From the NCBI RefSeq assembly GCF_000967495.1, contig NZ_JXXU01000040.1:159260-223259 (forward strand): a DNA stretch of 64,000 nt, given 5' to 3'. The notes below the pieces were generated by a model, which did not search any database, was not told the origin of the DNA, and saw only the letters and a list, made by a program, of their open reading frames with translations. This stretch comes from Vibrio neptunius. Lineage in GTDB: Bacteria; Pseudomonadota; Gammaproteobacteria; Enterobacterales; Vibrionaceae. The position numbers and the translations under genes were made by a program. Numbering within the stretch: position 1 is the stretch's first letter; each line of letters opens with the position of its first letter. Positions 60,404 to 64,000 of the stretch are shown one piece after another.

Positions 60404-61768
60404 ATGAATAAAAACGACTATACACCAAGCGAAAAAGAAAATTATCCAGAGCTATCTCTGAACATTATTACTCGCCAAGAGCATAATATCTCTCGCAAAC
60501 AAATCAGTGACAATGCATTGAAGGTGCTATACCGACTTCATGGTGCAGGCTTTGAGGCCTTCCTAGTCGGTGGTGGCGTACGTGATCTACTACTGGGTCA
60601 AAACCCGAAAGATTTTGATATCGCTACCAATGCCACTCCTGAGCAAATTCGTCAATTGTTTAAAAACTGCCGCTTAATTGGTCGCCGTTTTCGTCTTGCA
60701 CACATCATGTTTGGCCGCGACATCATCGAGGTAGCGACATTCCGTGGTCACCATCAGGAAACCAGTAAAAACATCTCTCAACAATCCAAAGAAGGGATGC
60801 TGTTGCGCGACAATGTCTATGGCACCATAGATGAAGATGCTGAGCGGCGTGATTTCACCATCAATGCAATGTATTACAACATCGGTGATTATGCGATTCA
60901 TGACTATGCTGGCGGCAATGAAGACTTAGAAGACCGATTAGTACGCCTGATTGGCGACCCTGAAACGCGTTATCGTGAAGATCCAGTGCGCATGCTACGT
61001 GCCATTCGTTTTGCCGTAAAGCTAGACTTCGATATCGAAGAAGAAACGGCCGCACCTATTGAACAGATGTCACCGCTGCTACGTGATATTCCATCGGCAC
61101 GCCTGTACGAAGAGTCACTGAAAATGCTGCAATCAGGATATGGCCTAGAAACTTATCACCTGATGCGCGAATACAACCTTTTCCAGCAATTGTTCCCTAT
61201 CATCTCTGCTGATTTCACTGCAGACTATGCTTCCAAAACGGAGCAGATGCTTGACTTAGTTCTTGATTCAACCGATCAACGCATAGAAGAAGGCAAACGT
61301 ATCAACCCTGCATTTATGTTCGCTGCTATGTTGTGGTATCCGTTGCAGGATCGTGCTGCCTTACTAATGGAAAAGCGCAAACTGCCTTACTACGATGCTA
61401 TCATGGAAGCGAGCAACTACATTCTTGATGATCAGGTTCGTACTATTGCCATTCCACGCCGTCATACCGCCACTATTCGAGAAATTTGGCAATTACAACT
61501 GCGCATGCCACGCCGAAATGGCAAACGCGCCTTCCGCTTGATGGAATTGAATAAGTTCAGAGCAGGGTATGACTTCCTCGAAATGCGAGGAGAAATTGAA
61601 GGCGGTGAAACTGAAGAGCTAGCAAAATGGTGGGAAACCTTCCAAAACGCTGGACGTAACATGCGCCAAGCTATGGTTGCCGATCTCGATGTTGATTCGC
61701 CTGAGCCAGGTAAAAAGCGACGCCGCAAGCCATTTCGTAAAAAAAAGAGCAAGGCTCAATCATCATGA
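60404..61768 (+). CDS. pcnB: Poly(A) polymerase I
   Basis: Adds 3' poly(A) tails that promote RNA decay. Nucleotidyltransferase signature GGGVRDLLLG then DFDIATNATP with catalytic Asp70 and Asp72. The NTP-binding REDPVRMLRAIRFA segment follows, and the C-terminal 25 residues are highly basic (KKRRRKPFRKKKSK), the RNA-binding tail. The 454-residue length is typical. E. coli pcnB uses a rare AUU start; here the ATG at 60404 is the first possible start after an in-frame stop, with a weak ribosome binding site. The 4-base overlap with folK couples them. Confidence 0.95.
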   Translation: MNKNDYTPSEKENYPELSLNIITRQEHNISRKQISDNALKVLYRLHGAGFEAFLVGGGVRDLLLGQNPKDFDIATNATPEQIRQLFKNCRLIGRRFRLAHIMFGRDIIEVATFRGHHQETSKNISQQSKEGMLLRDNVYGTIDEDAERRDFTINAMYYNIGDYAIHDYAGGNEDLEDRLVRLIGDPETRYREDPVRMLRAIRFAVKLDFDIEEETAAPIEQMSPLLRDIPSARLYEESLKMLQSGYGLETYHLMREYNLFQQLFPIISADFTADYASKTEQMLDLVLDSTDQRIEEGKRINPAFMFAAMLWYPLQDRAALLMEKRKLPYYDAIMEASNYILDDQVRTIAIPRRHTATIREIWQLQLRMPRRNGKRAFRLMELNKFRAGYDFLEMRGEIEGGETEELAKWWETFQNAGRNMRQAMVADLDVDSPEPGKKRRRKPFRKKKSKAQSS

Positions 61769-62250
61769 TCACGGCATACATTGCTGTCGGCAGTAATCTT
61801 GCCGAACCTGTTGCTCAAGCAAAAAGTGCTATTGAAGCTCTAAAAAAGCTACCAAGATCTGAGTTTTGTCGGACTTCTATGCTGTACAGTAGCACTCCGA
61901 TGGGACCACAAGACCAGCCGGATTACATTAATGCGGTGGTAGAGATCCACACTGAATTAACGCCACTTGAACTACTTGATTGCACACAGGCGATCGAGCA
62001 AGAGCAAGGGCGTGTCCGTAAAGACGAGCGTTGGGGACCAAGAACCCTCGACTTAGACATCGTTCTTTATGGCAATGAGGTGATTGATTCCGAGCGCCTG
62101 ACAGTTCCTCATTATGGGATGAAGGAGCGCGAGTTCGTGCTTTATCCGCTCGCAGAAATCGCACCAAATTTAACCCTCCCATGTGGGACCAGACTGGAAG
62201 AATTACTCAAAGTAGTCAAACAAAACGGTCTGCGTACTTGGCAATCATAG
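61765..62250 (+). CDS. folK: HPPK, 6-hydroxymethyl-7,8-dihydropterin pyrophosphokinase
   Basis: Transfers pyrophosphate from ATP to 6-hydroxymethyl-dihydropterin, supplying the substrate of FolP. The 161-residue protein shows AYIAVGSNLAEP at the start and the metal-binding signature WGPRTLDLDIVLYG with the paired aspartates. Starts in the overlap ATGA with the pcnB stop. It is followed 23 bases later by panB, so folate and pantothenate genes share a transcript. Confidence 0.96.
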   Translation: MITAYIAVGSNLAEPVAQAKSAIEALKKLPRSEFCRTSMLYSSTPMGPQDQPDYINAVVEIHTELTPLELLDCTQAIEQEQGRVRKDERWGPRTLDLDIVLYGNEVIDSERLTVPHYGMKEREFVLYPLAEIAPNLTLPCGTRLEELLKVVKQNGLRTWQS

Positions 62251-62273
62251 CCAACTCCTTAAAAGGAAAAATC

Positions 62274-63068
62274 ATGAAAAAAATTACCATAAACGACCTG
62301 ATGAAATGGAAGCAGGAAGGTCGTAAATTCGCGACTTCCACCGCGTACGACGCCAGCTTTGCTCAGCTATTTGAAAGTGCGGAGATGCCAGTACTGTTAG
62401 TTGGTGACTCACTGGGAATGGTGTTGCAAGGTACACGCGATACGTTACCTGTTACGGTAGAAGAAATTGCTTATCATACACGTTGTGTACGTGCAGGTAG
62501 CCCTAATTGTTTGTTAATGGCCGATATGCCATTCATGAGCTATGCCACTCCAGAGCAAGCTTGCGACAGCGCCGCAAAGCTCATGCGCGCAGGCGCAAAC
62601 ATGGTAAAAATTGAAGGTGGCGATTGGCTAGTCGATACCGTAAGAATGCTGACAGAACGCGCGGTCCCAGTGTGCGCTCACCTTGGTCTCACACCTCAAT
62701 CAGTGAACATTTTTGGTGGCTTCAAAGTCCAAGGTCGCGATCAAGATAAAGCAGATCGAATGGTTCGTGATGCGCTAGCTCTTCAAGACGCAGGTGCACA
62801 AATCATTCTATTGGAATGTGTTCCAAGCGAGCTTGCCGCTCGCATTACAGAAGTATGTGATGTCCCTGTTATTGGCATTGGCGCGGGTAATACGACCGAT
62901 GGTCAGATTCTAGTGATGCACGATATGTTTGGTATTTCAGCCAACTATATGCCGAAGTTCTCAAAGGACTTCCTTGCTGAAACAGGTGATATGCGTAAAG
63001 CTGTCGCTATGTACAAAGACGAAGTTGAAAGTGGTGTCTTCCCCGGTGAAGCCCACACAATTGCGTAA
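62274..63068 (+). CDS. panB: Ketopantoate hydroxymethyltransferase
   Basis: First dedicated step of pantothenate synthesis: adds a hydroxymethyl group from methylene-THF to 2-oxoisovalerate. The ATG at 62274 follows AAAAGGAAAAATC and gives 264 residues, the family length; an in-frame start at 62181 inside folK is not credible. TAYDASFAQLFE, VGDSLGMVLQG and VKIEGG carry the metal- and substrate-binding residues. Eleven bases separate it from panC. Confidence 0.97.
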   Translation: MKKITINDLMKWKQEGRKFATSTAYDASFAQLFESAEMPVLLVGDSLGMVLQGTRDTLPVTVEEIAYHTRCVRAGSPNCLLMADMPFMSYATPEQACDSAAKLMRAGANMVKIEGGDWLVDTVRMLTERAVPVCAHLGLTPQSVNIFGGFKVQGRDQDKADRMVRDALALQDAGAQIILLECVPSELAARITEVCDVPVIGIGAGNTTDGQILVMHDMFGISANYMPKFSKDFLAETGDMRKAVAMYKDEVESGVFPGEAHTIA

Positions 63069-63079
63069 GGATTTGACTG

Positions 63080-63982
63080 ATGCAAACTTTTGCTGAAATT
63101 GCCGCTCTCCGTGAGCAGCTCAAACCGTACAAGCGTGATGGTCGCAGAATCGCCTTTGTTCCAACGATGGGTAACCTCCATGAAGGCCACCTCACTCTGG
63201 TTCGTAAAGCGCGCGAGCACGCTGACATTGTTGTGGTGAGTATTTTTGTCAACCCAATGCAGTTTGAACGCAGCGATGACCTCAACAATTACCCAAGAAC
63301 TTTAGAAGACGATCTCACTAAGTTAGGGGCCGAAAGTGTAGATTTCGTTTTCACCCCGACACAAGAAATCATCTACCCTGAAGGTCTGGATAAACACAGT
63401 TCAATTGAGGTTCCTGGTTTATCAAACATCCTTGAAGGTGCTTCTCGTCCCGGTCATTTTCGTGGTGTTGCGACTGTCGTCACTAAACTATTTAACATCG
63501 TTCAGCCAGATGTTGCTTGCTTCGGTGAAAAAGATTTCCAACAGCTCGCCGTGATTCGCAAGATGACTGAAGATTTAGCCATGGACATAGAGATCGTAGG
63601 CGTGGCCACTGTTCGTGAAATGGATGGTCTGGCGATGAGCTCACGCAACGGCCTACTGACGATTGATGAACGACAGCGTGCCCCTGTTTTGTCTCGCACA
63701 ATGCGTTGGATCAGCAGTGCTATGCGTGGTGGGCGTGATGATTATACCTCAATCATTGAAGACGCTAGTGACCAGTTACGTGCCGCGGGCTTACAGCCAG
63801 ATGAAATTTTTATTCGTGATGCTCGAACGCTGCAAGCGATCACTGCCGATACCACTCAAGCTGTAATTCTAATGTCTGCTTTCTTAGGTAAAGCTCGCCT
63901 GATCGATAACCAAGTTGTCGAAATTGTGGTTGAATCAAAAGAAGAAGAAACCGCTGAAGCGCCCTCGGAAAGCGCTGAATAG
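63080..63982 (+). CDS. panC: Pantothenate synthetase
   Basis: ATP-dependent condensation of pantoate with beta-alanine. The 300-residue protein has the HIGH-like motif PTMGNLHEGHLTLV, the FGEKDFQQL segment and the KMSKS-like MSSRNGLL. The last 15 residues are an acidic Glu/Ala/Ser tail beyond the usual end of the family. The stop codon TAG is itself the beginning of a 7-bp tandem repeat that runs off the window. Confidence 0.97.
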   Translation: MQTFAEIAALREQLKPYKRDGRRIAFVPTMGNLHEGHLTLVRKAREHADIVVVSIFVNPMQFERSDDLNNYPRTLEDDLTKLGAESVDFVFTPTQEIIYPEGLDKHSSIEVPGLSNILEGASRPGHFRGVATVVTKLFNIVQPDVACFGEKDFQQLAVIRKMTEDLAMDIEIVGVATVREMDGLAMSSRNGLLTIDERQRAPVLSRTMRWISSAMRGGRDDYTSIIEDASDQLRAAGLQPDEIFIRDARTLQAITADTTQAVILMSAFLGKARLIDNQVVEIVVESKEEETAEAPSESAE

Positions 63983-64000
63983 CGAGAAGCGAGAAGCGAG
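63981..64000. repeat. 7-bp tandem repeat, cut by window end
   Basis: AGCGAGA repeated almost three times, directly at the panC stop and continuing to the last base. The full length cannot be seen; it looks like the start of a variable-number tandem repeat. Confidence 0.6.

Noticed and set aside
1..64000. Mobile elements, prophage, toxin-antitoxin, restriction or other defence genes, integron repeats, CRISPR
   Set aside because: I looked for transposase, integrase and phage-like proteins, short regular repeats and AT-rich islands; none is present apart from the small foldback element at 47699-47804.

Overview
This 64 kb window is chromosomal DNA of a Vibrio species (Gammaproteobacteria, Vibrionaceae). 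The evidence is the gene order, which I recognise from the Vibrio cholerae VC0594-VC0640 neighbourhood. It includes an OmpU-type porin beside greA, the hybrid sensor kinase ChiS beside a complete chitobiose locus, fbpABC, glnK-amtB, acnB, mrcB-hrpB and panBC. Coding density is high, codon use looks uniform, and I see no tRNA, rRNA, CRISPR array, prophage or insertion sequence.

Layout, left to right. (1) 1-7.1 kb: the tail of an EAL-domain gene, then a minus-strand housekeeping run rimI-holD / glmM-folP-ftsH-rlmE with divergent yhbY, then greA. (2) 7.1-14 kb: ompU porin, dacB (PBP4), a short MgtE-type Mg2+ transporter with a strikingly structured leader, tyrS, and an M23 endopeptidase. (3) 14-22.7 kb: an RND efflux pair, erpA behind an IscR-type site, hemL, an unlisted 39-residue cysteine-rich membrane protein, a PerM/AI-2E family permease, rsmC. 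(4) 22.9-41.4 kb: chiS and the chitin-oligosaccharide operon. The operon encodes a periplasmic binding protein, two permeases, two ATPases, a GH9 glucosaminidase, glucosamine kinase, GH20 hexosaminidase, GH94 chitobiose phosphorylase and a hexosamine phosphomutase. (5) 41.4-47.6 kb, minus strand: the Fur-boxed iron transporter fbpABC, and glnK-amtB behind a sigma-54 promoter with an NtrC-like palindrome, then yacL. (6) 47.7-58 kb, minus strand: acnB, a patatin/BamA-type outer-membrane phospholipase, mrcB and hrpB. (7) 58-64 kb, plus strand: sfsA-dksA-gluQ-pcnB-folK-panB-panC, ending in a 7-bp tandem repeat.

How the genes work together. The chitin block is one pathway: ChiS senses chitin oligosaccharides, the ABC transporter imports (GlcNAc)2 and related sugars, GH94 phosphorolysis yields GlcNAc-1-P plus GlcNAc, GH9/GH20 trim oligomers, the kinase phosphorylates glucosamine and the mutase moves phosphate between C1 and C6. 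The minus-strand iron and nitrogen genes each carry the regulatory sites expected for them (Fur; sigma-54/NtrC).

The least explained signal is the leader of the MgtE-type gene (about 10973-11274, minus strand). It has a 14-codon open frame containing Asp-His-Pro-Pro, and two nearly identical hairpins, one before the frame and one after it as a terminator-like stem, whose arms can swap partners. It looks like an Mg2+-responsive peptide-leader attenuator analogous to, but not the same in sequence as, enterobacterial mgtL. Other points of interest are an attenuator-like stem before greA, an acnB-overlapping mini-frame, a TTAACG repeat array and SlmA-like site before the chitin operon, and a terminator palindrome that also reads as an NtrC enhancer.
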